Below are positions 41,975-50,028 of a DNA stretch of 64,000 nt, one piece after another. The stretch is from NCBI RefSeq assembly GCF_017876315.1, contig NZ_JAGINU010000001.1:868001-932000 (forward strand), given 5' to 3'. A program made the translations under genes and the position numbers. Each line of letters begins with the position of its first letter. Positions within the stretch are counted from its first letter, which is position 1. The notes beneath the pieces were generated by a model, which ran no database searches, had not been told where the DNA came from, and saw only the letters and a program-made list of their open reading frames with translations. This stretch comes from Pseudonocardia parietis. GTDB taxonomy: Bacteria; Actinomycetota; Actinomycetes; Mycobacteriales; Pseudonocardiaceae.

Positions 41975-42419
41975 GGGAGTCAACCGCACTATCCGTCAAC
42001 TCATGCGGGACGCGCTGATCCCTCAGCGCTGGGAAGACCCTAAGCGCGGGGAGTTCGTCGAGACGATCGATCTCACCGCTCGGGCGAAGCTGCACGAGTA
42101 CGAGCGCGGGATGGCCGGTCGAAAGGTCCTGACGTGGTCCACCGGCCGCCACGATCTCCGGAAGGCCGCTGGGTTGGACGCTGAGCGCTCTGACGAGGAG
42201 ATCGCCGAGGATGACGACCTGGACGGCGAGGACGTCGCTGTCCTGCCTCGGGAGACCTGGGCCGCCATCGAGCGCGTTGCTACTGAGCTGCTGACCGTGA
42301 CGGAGCAGCAGGGCCCGGCCGGGGCCCGTGAGTGGCTGGACGCCCGTGGGCTGGAGTGGTGGCTACCCACACGGCTCACACGGCAGTCGAGGCGCGAGCA
42401 GGCCCCGGGGCATGGCTGA
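41975..42419 (+). pseudogene. C-terminal fragment of a replication-initiator-like protein
   Basis: Immediately right of the IS the frame reads VNRTIRQLMRDALIPQRWED, VETIDLTARAKLHEYERGM, LTWSTGRHDLRKAAGLDAE and AAIERVATELLTVTEQQGP, ending at TGA 42419. The TWSTGRHDLRK and DEEIAEDD-type sequence is reminiscent of the C-terminus of RepSA-like replication initiators of actinomycete integrative plasmids. The N-terminus is absent: the IS end interrupts it and the sequence left of the IS does not continue it. Identification is from memory of the family and moderate. Confidence 0.5.
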
Positions 42420-42520
42420 CACGACGTCAGCCGTGCCGATGCTAGGAACGCACTATGCGCTATGATCACGGCTGTCCGAGGGTGTTTCCCCTGGTCAGCG
42501 GCTGATGATCTACGTAGAGT

Positions 42521-42565
42521 CTCGTAATGCGTAGGTCGGGAGTTCGACTCTCCCAGGCGGCTCCA
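42521..42565 (+). pseudogene. 3' half of tRNA-Thr(CGT), attachment-site footprint
   Basis: The 45 bases from the anticodon loop CTCGTAA to the terminal CCA (42563-42565) look like a genuine tRNA: T-arm GGGAG-TTCGACT-CTCCC pairs perfectly and AGGCGGC is an acceptor 3' strand. The 5' half does not fit; no GCCGCCT acceptor strand or D-arm lies upstream. Integrases of actinomycete elements recombine in the anticodon-to-3' part of tRNA genes, leaving such a half at one junction. The functional gene should be at the other junction. Confidence 0.65.
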
Positions 42566-42570
42566 TTGCT

Positions 42571-42587
42571 ACAGGTGAAAGACCTGT
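42571..42587 (+). terminator. Hairpin after the tRNA 3' half
   Basis: ACAGGT-GAAAG-ACCTGT, a perfect 6-bp stem 5 nt after the tRNA CCA. It probably is the old tRNA terminator, which suggests that the DNA to the right of 42566 is the original chromosomal side. The following 42588-42911 shows no gene. Confidence 0.45.
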
Positions 42588-42911
42588 CGACGCTCATGGG
42601 CGATGGGCTCGTGGCCGCTGCGTGCGTAGCTCACCGAGACCCTGTCCTGCAGGAACTGGCGTGACGCTGGCCAGGAACGGGAGCGCGGCACCCGCTCGCG
42701 CACTTGAAGTTTCTAGCCTGCGTAATCTACAACGATCAGTCGTAGGTGCCGATCCGTGGGGGTTTCGGCTGCTGCGGTGCGTGGGCTGAAGGCACTCGTC
42801 TGTCGGTGCTGTGTGTCACCCTCGGCGCAGAGGGATCCAAGGAGGTCTGGATGACGGTGGTGGCCGATGCCCGCTGGCGTCCCTCACGAGGTGGGAGGCC
42901 GAATTCCCGAC

Positions 42912-43142
42912 CTACGCATCCGCGAGCATCCACGACTTGAGCACCCCGGTCTGCTCGCCGGTGGACTTGCCAGACCCGTTCACCCCGCGAAGCAGCAGAC
43001 GGCCACCGGCGAAGTGCAGCGTCTCGTCCTCGTACTGGTAGACGCTCAGGATCCCGGCGCGGAAACGCTGTTTCGGCTCCTGAAGAGATCCGTCGATGTC
43101 GTGGCGGTCGAGCCTGCCCGTAGCCTCGGTGAGGTGACGAAC
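42912..43142 (-). pseudogene. Remnant of a Wadjet-type (TIGR02680-like) SMC-family ATPase
   Basis: Read leftwards the frame gives KQRFRAGILSVYQYEDETLH and FAGGRLLLRGVNGSGKST, the N-terminus and Walker A of TIGR02680-family ATPases, the JetC-like SMC proteins of Wadjet anti-plasmid systems. Right after GSGKST the sequence diverges and a TAG at 42912-42914 ends it; the real protein is well over 1,000 residues. There is no ATG, GTG or TTG ahead of the conserved start in this frame, so it cannot be expressed as is. No jetA, jetB or jetD gene is nearby. Confidence 0.65.
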
Positions 43143-43219
43143 GGTGACGTCGACCTGGCTGCTCTGATCGAGGAGGCGACCGTCGACGCCTATCGCGCGT
43201 GGGCCGCCGGGGGCTCGGC

Positions 43220-44425
43220 GTGAGCGAGTACCAGTACTACGAGTTCCTCGCCGTGGACCGGCCGCTCGATGCGCGTCAGCAGGCCGCGGTCCGCGCGCTG
43301 TCGACGCGCGCGCAGATCAGTGCGACGAGCTTCACCAATGAGTATCACTGGGGCGACTTCAGCGGTGACCCGTGCCGGCTGATGGAGCGCTACTACGACG
43401 CTCATCTCTACTTCGCCAACTGGGGCAGCCGGACGTTGATGGTCCGGTTGCCTCTCGCAGTCCTCGACATCGAGTCGGTCGCGCCGTACCTGGTCGATCC
43501 GCTCGTCGTCGCGTGGACCACCGCCGAGCACCTGGTCCTGAGCTTGCACAGCGATGACGAGGCTGCGGACTTCTTCGGCGAGGACGACCTGTACACGCTG
43601 GCAGGACTCGTCGGGGTGCGGGCCGAGCTCGCGGCCGGTGACCTGCGCCCGCTGCATCTCGCTTGGCTGGCGGCCCAGGGCACGTGGGACCGCGACGAGG
43701 GCGCGTTCGACGAGGACCACGAGGACGATCGTGAGCCACCTGTGCCGCCCGGCCTGTCGGAGCTCACCGCCTCGCAGCACGCGCTCGCGGACTTCCTCCG
43801 TCTCGACCCGGACTTGCTCGATATCGCTGCCGAAACGAGTGCGCCGTCGGCGGACACCCAGATCGGGAACGCCGAACTGGACGCGCGAGTTGCGCAGCTC
43901 CCGGCGGGGGAGAAAGACCGGCTGCTCCTGCTCGTCGCACGAGGCGAGGGCCTTGTCGCCCAGGCGGAGCTGCGCCGCCGGCTCCGACCCGGGTCGGGGG
44001 ACACGCGCGCCGAGCATCCGGGCCGGACGGTCGCTGAGCTGCTGGATGCCGCGCACGTCCTCCGCCAGGAGAACCACCATCGTGCCGAGGCTGTGCGTGT
44101 CGCGCGGGAGGCCCAGGCGGCTCGGGAGCGCGCCGAACGGGAGGCGGTCCGGGAACGGGAGCGCGCGGCGGCCAGGGAGCGGCGCCTTGCTGGTCTCACC
44201 GCGGATGTGGAGGTCGGCTGGTCTCGCGTCGAGGCGATGATCGCCACCCGTAAGCCGGCCGAGTACGACGCCGCGGTCACCCTGCTCGAAGACCTGAAGG
44301 TCGTCGCCGAACGCACGGACCAGGCGAGTGAGTTCGAGGCTCGGTTCTCTGCGGTGCGCGCTCGCCACCAGCGCAAGTCCAACCTCATGGAGCGCATCGA
44401 CCAGGCCGGACTCGAATCGGCGTAG
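43220..44425 (+). CDS. Conserved hypothetical protein with coiled-coil region
   Basis: 401 residues from GTG 43220; in-frame GTG 43199 lacks family sequence. It begins VSEYQYYEFLAVDRPLDARQ and continues ISATSFTNEYHWGDFSGDP, RLMERYYDAHLYFANWGSRT, a conserved opening that I associate with actinobacterial proteins found beside SWIM zinc-finger proteins; no SWIM gene is present here. The middle has acidic helices, and residues about 295-330 are a charged coiled coil (repeated RERAEREAVRERERAAARER). Function unknown. The upstream 80 bp read as a short decayed frame end (DVDLAALIEEATVDAY), so an upstream partner may have been lost. Confidence 0.7.
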   Translation: MSEYQYYEFLAVDRPLDARQQAAVRALSTRAQISATSFTNEYHWGDFSGDPCRLMERYYDAHLYFANWGSRTLMVRLPLAVLDIESVAPYLVDPLVVAWTTAEHLVLSLHSDDEAADFFGEDDLYTLAGLVGVRAELAAGDLRPLHLAWLAAQGTWDRDEGAFDEDHEDDREPPVPPGLSELTASQHALADFLRLDPDLLDIAAETSAPSADTQIGNAELDARVAQLPAGEKDRLLLLVARGEGLVAQAELRRRLRPGSGDTRAEHPGRTVAELLDAAHVLRQENHHRAEAVRVAREAQAARERAEREAVRERERAAARERRLAGLTADVEVGWSRVEAMIATRKPAEYDAAVTLLEDLKVVAERTDQASEFEARFSAVRARHQRKSNLMERIDQAGLESA

Positions 44426-44478
44426 GCCGCGCGCCTGCTCCGGCCTGGCTTTCGCTCGGCCCGGGCGCAGGCCGGTGC

Positions 44479-45522
44479 TCATTTCAGGTCGGACATGTCG
44501 AGCACGAAGCGGTAGCGGACGTCGTTGCGCCGGAGCCGGTCGAGGGCTTCGTCCACGCGCGCCGAGGGGAGGAGCTCGATGTCGGCGGTGACGCCGTGCT
44601 CGGCGCAGAACTCCAGCAGAGCGACGGTCGCAGCCCGGCCGCCGCTGCCTGCAGAGCTGAGCTTCTTGCGGCCGATGAGCAGGTCGAGGGTCTGCACGGT
44701 GATCGGCCCGAGGTGCCCGACCTGACTCAGTGTCCCGTCCATGGCGACCAGCCGCAGGTAGGGGCCGGGGTCGTGCGGGACGGAGACGGTGTCGATGATG
44801 ACGTCGAACCGGTCCCGCGCGTCGGCCATCTGCTCCGGGTCCGTGGAAACGATGAGGTCGTGGGCGCCGAGCCGACGGGCGTCGTCGGCCTTGTCCGCTG
44901 ATCGGCTGATGACCGAGGTTTCGGCGCCGAGCGCTACGGAGAGCTTGACCGCGAGATGGCCCAGCCCGCCCAGCCCGGCCACGGCGACCCGGGAGTGCGG
45001 TCCCACGCCGAGGGCGTGCAGCGGTTCCCAGACGGTGATCCCGGCGCAGAGCAGAGGGGCCGCGGCGGCGGGGTCGAGGTTGGCGGGGAGGAGATAGGCG
45101 AACCGGTCGCGGACCACGTACTCCCGGGAGTAGGCCCCCGCGGTGATCGACCCGTCGTGACGGTCGGTGCCGCCGTAGGTCAGGGTCGGGAACTCTCGGC
45201 AGAAGTTCTCCTGGCCGGCCCGGCACATGACGCAGGTGTCGCACGAGTCGACGATGTTGCCGACCGCGACCTGGTCACCGACGCGGAACCGGGTCACGTC
45301 CCGCCCCACACTCGTGACCACACCGGTGAACTCGTGGCCCGGCACGAGCACGGTGCCTCCGTCGCCGGAACGGTCCTGCACGGCCTGCAGGTCGGTATGG
45401 CAGACCCCGCAGTAGTCCACCCGGACGGCGACGTCGTCAGGGCGCAGGTCGCGCCGCTCGAGGTGCACCCGCCGAAGCCCCGCGGCGGCACCGGCCGCGC
45501 CCCAACCCACCGTGGCCCGCAT
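44479..45522 (-). CDS. Zinc-dependent alcohol dehydrogenase
   Basis: 347 residues. Catalytic zinc ligands are in VDYCGVCHTDLQAV and VPGHEFTG; the structural zinc lobe is CDTCVMCRAGQENFC with four cysteines. The nucleotide loop is VAGLGGLGHLAVKL. It belongs to the cinnamyl/aryl-alcohol dehydrogenase-like group that interconverts alcohols and aldehydes with NAD(P)H. Divergent from a TetR gene with two operator-like palindromes between, so its expression is probably induced by relief of repression. Confidence 0.92.
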   Translation of the reverse strand: MRATVGWGAAGAAAGLRRVHLERRDLRPDDVAVRVDYCGVCHTDLQAVQDRSGDGGTVLVPGHEFTGVVTSVGRDVTRFRVGDQVAVGNIVDSCDTCVMCRAGQENFCREFPTLTYGGTDRHDGSITAGAYSREYVVRDRFAYLLPANLDPAAAAPLLCAGITVWEPLHALGVGPHSRVAVAGLGGLGHLAVKLSVALGAETSVISRSADKADDARRLGAHDLIVSTDPEQMADARDRFDVIIDTVSVPHDPGPYLRLVAMDGTLSQVGHLGPITVQTLDLLIGRKKLSSAGSGGRAATVALLEFCAEHGVTADIELLPSARVDEALDRLRRNDVRYRFVLDMSDLK

Positions 45523-45537
45523 AGTGCCTCCTTAAAC

Positions 45538-45603
45538 AGACTGTTCGGTCTATTAGAGACTAGCGGACTCGCGTCGACCAGCAAACCGACCGTTCTGTTG
45601 GTT
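45538..45603. promoter_or_regulatory. TetR-type operator pair
   Basis: In the 93-bp divergent gap AGAC-N6-GTCT occurs at 45538-45551 within a wider imperfect dyad, and AACCGAC-N6-GTTGGTT at 45584-45603 (one mismatch). The first sits 15 bp before the dehydrogenase ATG, the second 12 bp before the TetR ATG. Both genes could thus be repressed together. Confidence 0.55.
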
Positions 45604-45615
45604 AGTCTGTGGGAC

Positions 45616-46203
45616 ATGGTCGACCAGTCCCTCACCGCCCGTGGTGCCGCGACCCGCGACCGCATCGTCGAGGTGGCGACCCGGGAGTTCGCTGAGCACG
45701 GGATCGCCGGAGCCCGCATCGAGCGGATCGTGGACGCGGCACGCACCAACAAGGCGCAGCTCTACGCCTACTTCGGCAGCAAGGAGGGGCTGTTCGACGC
45801 CATCTTCTCCGGCTCGCTGGAGCGGATCGTGAACGTCGTCCCGATCGACGCCACCGACCTCGCGGACTGGGCCGTGCGCCTCTACGACGAGTACCTGCGC
45901 CGCCCGGACCTCATCCGGCTGGCCACGTGGGCACGCCTGGAGCGCCGCCCGGCCGGCCACCTCGTCGAGGATGCCGACCGCCTCGACGACCACAAGCTGA
46001 ACGCCATCGCCGAAGCGCAGGCGGCCGGTACCGTGCGGCCGGGCGACCCGTTCGACGTGATGGCCATGGTCATCGCGATGTCCATGGCCTGGTCACCGGT
46101 CAGCAACGTCTACGCCGCGACCGCCGAGGAGCCCCCGGAACTGCACGGCCGGCGCCGTGACCTGCTCCGCGAGAGCGTGCGGAGCGCAGTGATGACCAGG
46201 TGA
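45616..46203 (+). CDS. TetR-family repressor
   Basis: 195 residues from ATG 45616. The N-terminal HTH is EFAEHGIAGARIERIVDAAR, followed by TNKAQLYAYFGSKEGLFDAI. The C-terminal half is a TetR ligand-binding domain with the DLIRLATWARLERRP feature of one common subgroup. It likely represses the divergent alcohol dehydrogenase gene and itself, with an alcohol, aldehyde or related compound as inducer. Confidence 0.92.
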   Translation: MVDQSLTARGAATRDRIVEVATREFAEHGIAGARIERIVDAARTNKAQLYAYFGSKEGLFDAIFSGSLERIVNVVPIDATDLADWAVRLYDEYLRRPDLIRLATWARLERRPAGHLVEDADRLDDHKLNAIAEAQAAGTVRPGDPFDVMAMVIAMSMAWSPVSNVYAATAEEPPELHGRRRDLLRESVRSAVMTR

Positions 46204-46791
46204 CCGCCTGACGGGGACGTCCGTCGGTGGAACGACGTCGAATTCAGGAACATCAGCCACGACCAGTCGCTGAGGATCGCGACGTCACCGGTGCTCTAGT
46301 GCCCCGTCAAGCAACGTTCGGCACGGAACTCGTCGGCCCAGGCGCCCGCCGGCGGCGTTGCCGACCGAGCCGAGTACCTCCGTACTGGGCCCGGCCGGCG
46401 CGTGATCGCGAACGTGGGCGGGGGCCGGTTCGTCGGCGACCGGCTGAAGGAACATGGGTGAGGTCCTCGTCCGGATCGCCGACCCGGTATGAGCAGCGGG
46501 CTCGGGGCGGGCACCCCGGACGGCGGGCTCGAGATCGCGTTCTCGGCCGAGCTGCCGGTGGGTCACCCCACGCGGGTTCCGGTTCGCGGCCCGCCAGCGC
46601 GGTCGCCCGGACCTGGACAACCACCGTGGGATCCGCCCGTCCGGGGCCGGGGCGAGATTGGTCGGGGTGCCCCGGATGCGGCCACGGGCCGGGCTCGTCG
46701 GTGCACTCGACCGGATGCAGCTGCGCGTTCTGAAGCGAGTGTTCGACGGGGCGATGGGCGCGTTGCCCGGGGCCGTGTACTGCGCAGGGAA
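46204..46791. other. 588-bp stretch without a supported gene
   Basis: Frames on both strands are short, Arg/Pro-rich and lack starts with good ribosome-binding sites. I see no tRNA, repeat array or recognisable remnant. Possibly degraded mobile DNA. Confidence 0.45.
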
Positions 46792-46902
46792 TCAGTCGAG
46801 CAGGCCCACCGCGTAGGCGATCGCCGTCAGCACAATGAAGATCACCAGAGCGAGCAGCATGGTGAGCCAGAGCCTGCGGAGCGTTCCCGGCACCGTCGTC
46901 AA
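46792..46902 (-). CDS. 36-residue single-span membrane protein
   Basis: Read leftwards from a TTG at 46902 (AGGAGG directly upstream) or a GTG three codons later at 46893 (better spacing). The protein starts TTVPGTLRRLWLTMLLAL and continues VIFIVLTAIAYAVGLLD: two Arg residues then about 20 hydrophobic ones, an N-in single helix. It begins 24 bp after the stop of the Nramp-related transporter gene, so it is probably co-transcribed and may be an accessory subunit, as known for several small membrane proteins beside transporters. Family not recognised. Confidence 0.6.
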   Translation of the reverse strand: MTTVPGTLRRLWLTMLLALVIFIVLTAIAYAVGLLD

Positions 46903-46926
46903 CTCCTCCTGTGTGAACCGCGTTGC

Positions 46927-48396
46927 CTACGCCACGGACGTCGGGCCTGCGCTGACCATCTGGTAGATCAGGAACACCGAGAAGGCGACGTAGAACGCGG
47001 CGACGAAGATCATCACCGGCAACCGCCAGCCCGAGAGTTTGGCGAACGGTGGCAGGAGCCTCCGGTTGATCATGATGAGCAGCACGGAGTAGAAGGCCAT
47101 CACGAAACCGCCGCCGGCCGACGAGATGACCAGGAGGACGACGGGCTCGATGCCGGCCCAGATGATCCCGGAGCCCGTCACGATCAGGATCCAGACGACC
47201 GTGATGTAGATCTTGCTCTCGCTCCAGAACGTGCTGTCCCTCAGGAACGTGACCTTCAGGGAGTCCCCGGCGAGCCGGCTGACGTAGTCGACCACGCCGA
47301 TGTTCGTGGAGAACAGCATGAGAAAGCCGGCCACGTAGAAGGCCGTCGCGAACCACGGGGCGATCAGCTCGCCCAATGCCTGCCCCTCGACCTGGAGAAA
47401 CGTCAGTTCGGAGTCCAGGCCGGGCCTCACGCCGACGGTCGAGAACACCAGTACGGACAGGGCGACCAGCAGCAGCGCGCCGATGAACCAGAACGTGATG
47501 AGCTGTTCCTGGTTCGCGATGCGCCACCACTGTCGCCAGCGACGCTCGTTCTCCTCGGTCGGGCGGACCATGTAACCCAGTGACGGTGCTGCCGCTTCCT
47601 GCCCAGTGATCGGGGAGACGATGTTGGGGATCCGCGCCCCCATTCCCATTCCCTTGTCCCGGATGTAGTTGCTCTGCACCAGGTTGTTGGCCCCGCCGGC
47701 GCCCGCGAAGACGATGGCGCCGAACAGCGATGCCGCGCCGATCTGGCCGACGATGTCGGGGAGGTTCGCCACCCCCTGCGGGATCTCGGTGACGGTGGCG
47801 GCCCAGGCGCTCCCCTCTGTGGCCACCACGATCGCCACCACGACGAAGGCCAGGACCAGCGCGACCATCAGACCCTCGATCTTCTCGAGCGTCTGGTAGA
47901 CGACGGGCGACATCGTGATCGCCAGGCCGATCGATATGAGGAAGATCGTCGCAACGATGGGGACGGCCGACTCGCCGAGATCGAAGATGAAGGTGAACAC
48001 GGTGGCCCCGCTGGACGCCCAGCCCGGCCAGATGTTCGGCAGGATGGCGCCCAGGACGAAGATGACGCCCCACGGCAGCCACAGGCGGGAGAACCCGGTC
48101 ACCGCGGTCTCGCCCGTGACCAACGTGTAGCGCTCGATCTCCATGTTCAGGAAGTACTGCATCGTGACGCCGACGACGGCGAGCCAGATGATCCCCAGGC
48201 CGACCTGCGTGGTGACGTAGGGCCAGAGAACCAGTTCCCCCGAACCGAGTGCGGTGGCCGTGAGGATGACGCTCGCCCCGAGGTAGCGGCGCAGGCCCTG
48301 TGGTTCCGGGAGATCGGCGTACGGCACCGCCGGGAGATAACGGCTGGGGAGCTCGGTCGCCGTCGCGGTACTTTCCGACTCGCCGTGTTCAGCCAT
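46927..48396 (-). CDS. Nramp-related membrane transporter lacking the DPGN motif
   Basis: 489 residues from ATG 48396, about 11-12 membrane segments. The first helix reads ASVILTATALGSGELVLWPY; true Nramp metal transporters have DPGN here. The sixth-helix region is AASLFGAIVFAGAGGANNLV, without the MPH signature of metal binding. It belongs to the Nramp-like branch with GSGE-type motifs, whose substrates are mostly unknown, so manganese or iron transport should not be assumed. A 36-residue membrane protein follows. Confidence 0.82.
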   Translation of the reverse strand: MAEHGESESTATATELPSRYLPAVPYADLPEPQGLRRYLGASVILTATALGSGELVLWPYVTTQVGLGIIWLAVVGVTMQYFLNMEIERYTLVTGETAVTGFSRLWLPWGVIFVLGAILPNIWPGWASSGATVFTFIFDLGESAVPIVATIFLISIGLAITMSPVVYQTLEKIEGLMVALVLAFVVVAIVVATEGSAWAATVTEIPQGVANLPDIVGQIGAASLFGAIVFAGAGGANNLVQSNYIRDKGMGMGARIPNIVSPITGQEAAAPSLGYMVRPTEENERRWRQWWRIANQEQLITFWFIGALLLVALSVLVFSTVGVRPGLDSELTFLQVEGQALGELIAPWFATAFYVAGFLMLFSTNIGVVDYVSRLAGDSLKVTFLRDSTFWSESKIYITVVWILIVTGSGIIWAGIEPVVLLVISSAGGGFVMAFYSVLLIMINRRLLPPFAKLSGWRLPVMIFVAAFYVAFSVFLIYQMVSAGPTSVA

Positions 48397-48476
48397 CACG
48401 TACTCCCGGCGTCGTTGCTCGGTGTCGTCGCTCGGCAAAGGTGCGAAGGAGTCTACAGCCGATCCGCCGAACGTGA

Positions 48477-48642
48477 GCGGCATCACTCATTGTTCTCTGG
48501 CCGAGATGCTCGGCGGCAACCTGCTCACCGTGGACGGCGACGGGCACACCATCGCCGCCGCCGGCGCGAACTCCTGTGTCAACCAGGCTGTCGCGACTAC
48601 CTGACGAACCTGGTGGGCACAGTGGGAGTCGTCAGCCGGTGA
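48477..48642 (+). pseudogene. C-terminal remnant of a TAP-type alpha/beta hydrolase
   Basis: LAEMLGGNLLTVDGDGHTIA and AGANSCVNQAV match the TAP-like C-terminal domain of secreted actinomycete peptidases/hydrolases, with the catalytic His in GDGHT. The frame then stops at TGA 48602-48604, but in another frame the next bases read DYLTNLVGT to a TGA at 48640-48642, the expected family end. So it is a frameshifted fragment, and the catalytic Ser domain is missing altogether. Confidence 0.55.
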
Positions 48643-49924
48643 GGATGCGCCACGAGTGTGCGGGCACTTGGAGCGGATCGTCCGCGAGGTCGGCCGACTC
48701 GACGACCTCGCCGGCGAGCTCGTCCGGGAAGCGTTGCGGCTCGTCGTCGACCGAGAGCAGCAGGACGAGGCCGGCGCCGCCGTCGCGGGGGACCGAGCGC
48801 AGCGCGAGCGTGGTGTTCGTGACGTGCTCGACGGTCGTGCGTGCGTGGACCAGCCACGGGTGCCGCCTGCGCAGGCCGATCAGCCGCTCGTGCACCTCAC
48901 GGGTGGGGGCGCCGAAGGAGGCCAGGTCGGCGGGGGTGTCGGGGAACGGCGGCCGGACGGCGTCGTCGCCGTGTTCGCGTTCCTCCTTCACCCCGGTGAA
49001 CGCCTGCTCGTCGCCCGCGTAGATCGACGGGACCCCGCCCACGGTCATCAGGACGGCGACGGCGTGGCCGAGATGGGCCGGGTCGGTGAGCCTGCTGGCG
49101 ATCCGGGTGACGTCGTGGTTGCCCACGAAGGTGAGTGGCGCGAACGCCTCGAGCAGCTCGTCGTGGCGCCCGAGGTTCCAGGCCAGCTCGTGCAGGTTGG
49201 CGTCGTTGAGGGCGCTCCAGATCGACTTCCACAGCTCGTACTGGGTGACGGAGTCCAGTCCGGACTCGGCGACGAACTCCGCGTAGTCGCCGTGGATGAC
49301 CTCGCCGACGAACCAGGCGCCGGGATGGCGTTCCCGCACCCGGGGCAGCACGGCGGCCCAGAAGGACGGCGGCACCTGGTAGGCGGCATCGAGGCGCCAG
49401 CCGTCCACACCGCGGTCGAGCCAGTGGTTCATCACCGCCACGACGTGGTCGCGTACCGCAGGCGCGTCGTGGCGCAGCGAGACGAGCAGGTCGTGCCCTT
49501 CGAACACCTCGGGATGCCCGTCGTGCCAGCGGAACCACTGCCCGGCCGGCGAGTCCGGGCCCTGCGCCTCGGCCTCCCGGAACCGGGGGAAGTCGCGCCC
49601 GACGTGGTTGAACACGCCGTCGAGCAGCAGCCGCACGCCGCGGGTGCGGCACGCCTGCACCAGCCGGCCGAACGCGGCGTCGTCGCCCAGGCGGGGATCG
49701 ATGCGCAGGTAATCGACGGTGTCGTAGCCGTGGCTTCCGGAGGCGAACACGGGGCCCAGCGCGAGCCCGTTGCAGCCGAGCTCGACGAGGTAGTCCAGCC
49801 ATGGCTCGAGCCGGTCCAGGCGGGGGATCGGCGTGGCGCCGGCGGGGAGCGCCTGCTGTTCGGCGCCGACGAACCCGAGCGGGTAGACGTGCCACCAGAC
49901 GGCGTGGTCGGTCCAACGATCCAT
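48632..49924 (-). CDS. GH13-family glycosidase (alpha-amylase-like)
   Basis: 430 residues from ATG 49924; the frame is open upstream but homology begins DHAVWWHVYPLGFVGAEQQA. GH13 regions: RLLLDGVFNHVGRDF, DGWRLDAAYQVP (nucleophile Asp), WFVGEVIHGDYAEF (acid/base Glu) and TFVGNHDVTRIAS (Asp). No signal peptide, so it acts in the cytosol on maltodextrin- or trehalose-type oligosaccharides. Divergent from the erythromycin-esterase-like gene across about 100 bp. Confidence 0.9.
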   Translation of the reverse strand: MDRWTDHAVWWHVYPLGFVGAEQQALPAGATPIPRLDRLEPWLDYLVELGCNGLALGPVFASGSHGYDTVDYLRIDPRLGDDAAFGRLVQACRTRGVRLLLDGVFNHVGRDFPRFREAEAQGPDSPAGQWFRWHDGHPEVFEGHDLLVSLRHDAPAVRDHVVAVMNHWLDRGVDGWRLDAAYQVPPSFWAAVLPRVRERHPGAWFVGEVIHGDYAEFVAESGLDSVTQYELWKSIWSALNDANLHELAWNLGRHDELLEAFAPLTFVGNHDVTRIASRLTDPAHLGHAVAVLMTVGGVPSIYAGDEQAFTGVKEEREHGDDAVRPPFPDTPADLASFGAPTREVHERLIGLRRRHPWLVHARTTVEHVTNTTLALRSVPRDGGAGLVLLLSVDDEPQRFPDELAGEVVESADLADDPLQVPAHSWRILTG

Positions 49925-50028
49925 GGGGCCATCCTTCCGGACGTGGAGCTCACCGGCAGCGTGTCCGACCGGGCGTGACACGGCCGGCCGCGGGTAGTCG
50001 GGCCGGACCCGACGACCGAGAAGGAACG

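Noticed and set aside
46227-46733. Arg-rich rightward and leftward frames near 46.3-46.7 kb as transposase remnants
   Set aside because: No stretch could be matched to a transposase motif or to terminal repeats.
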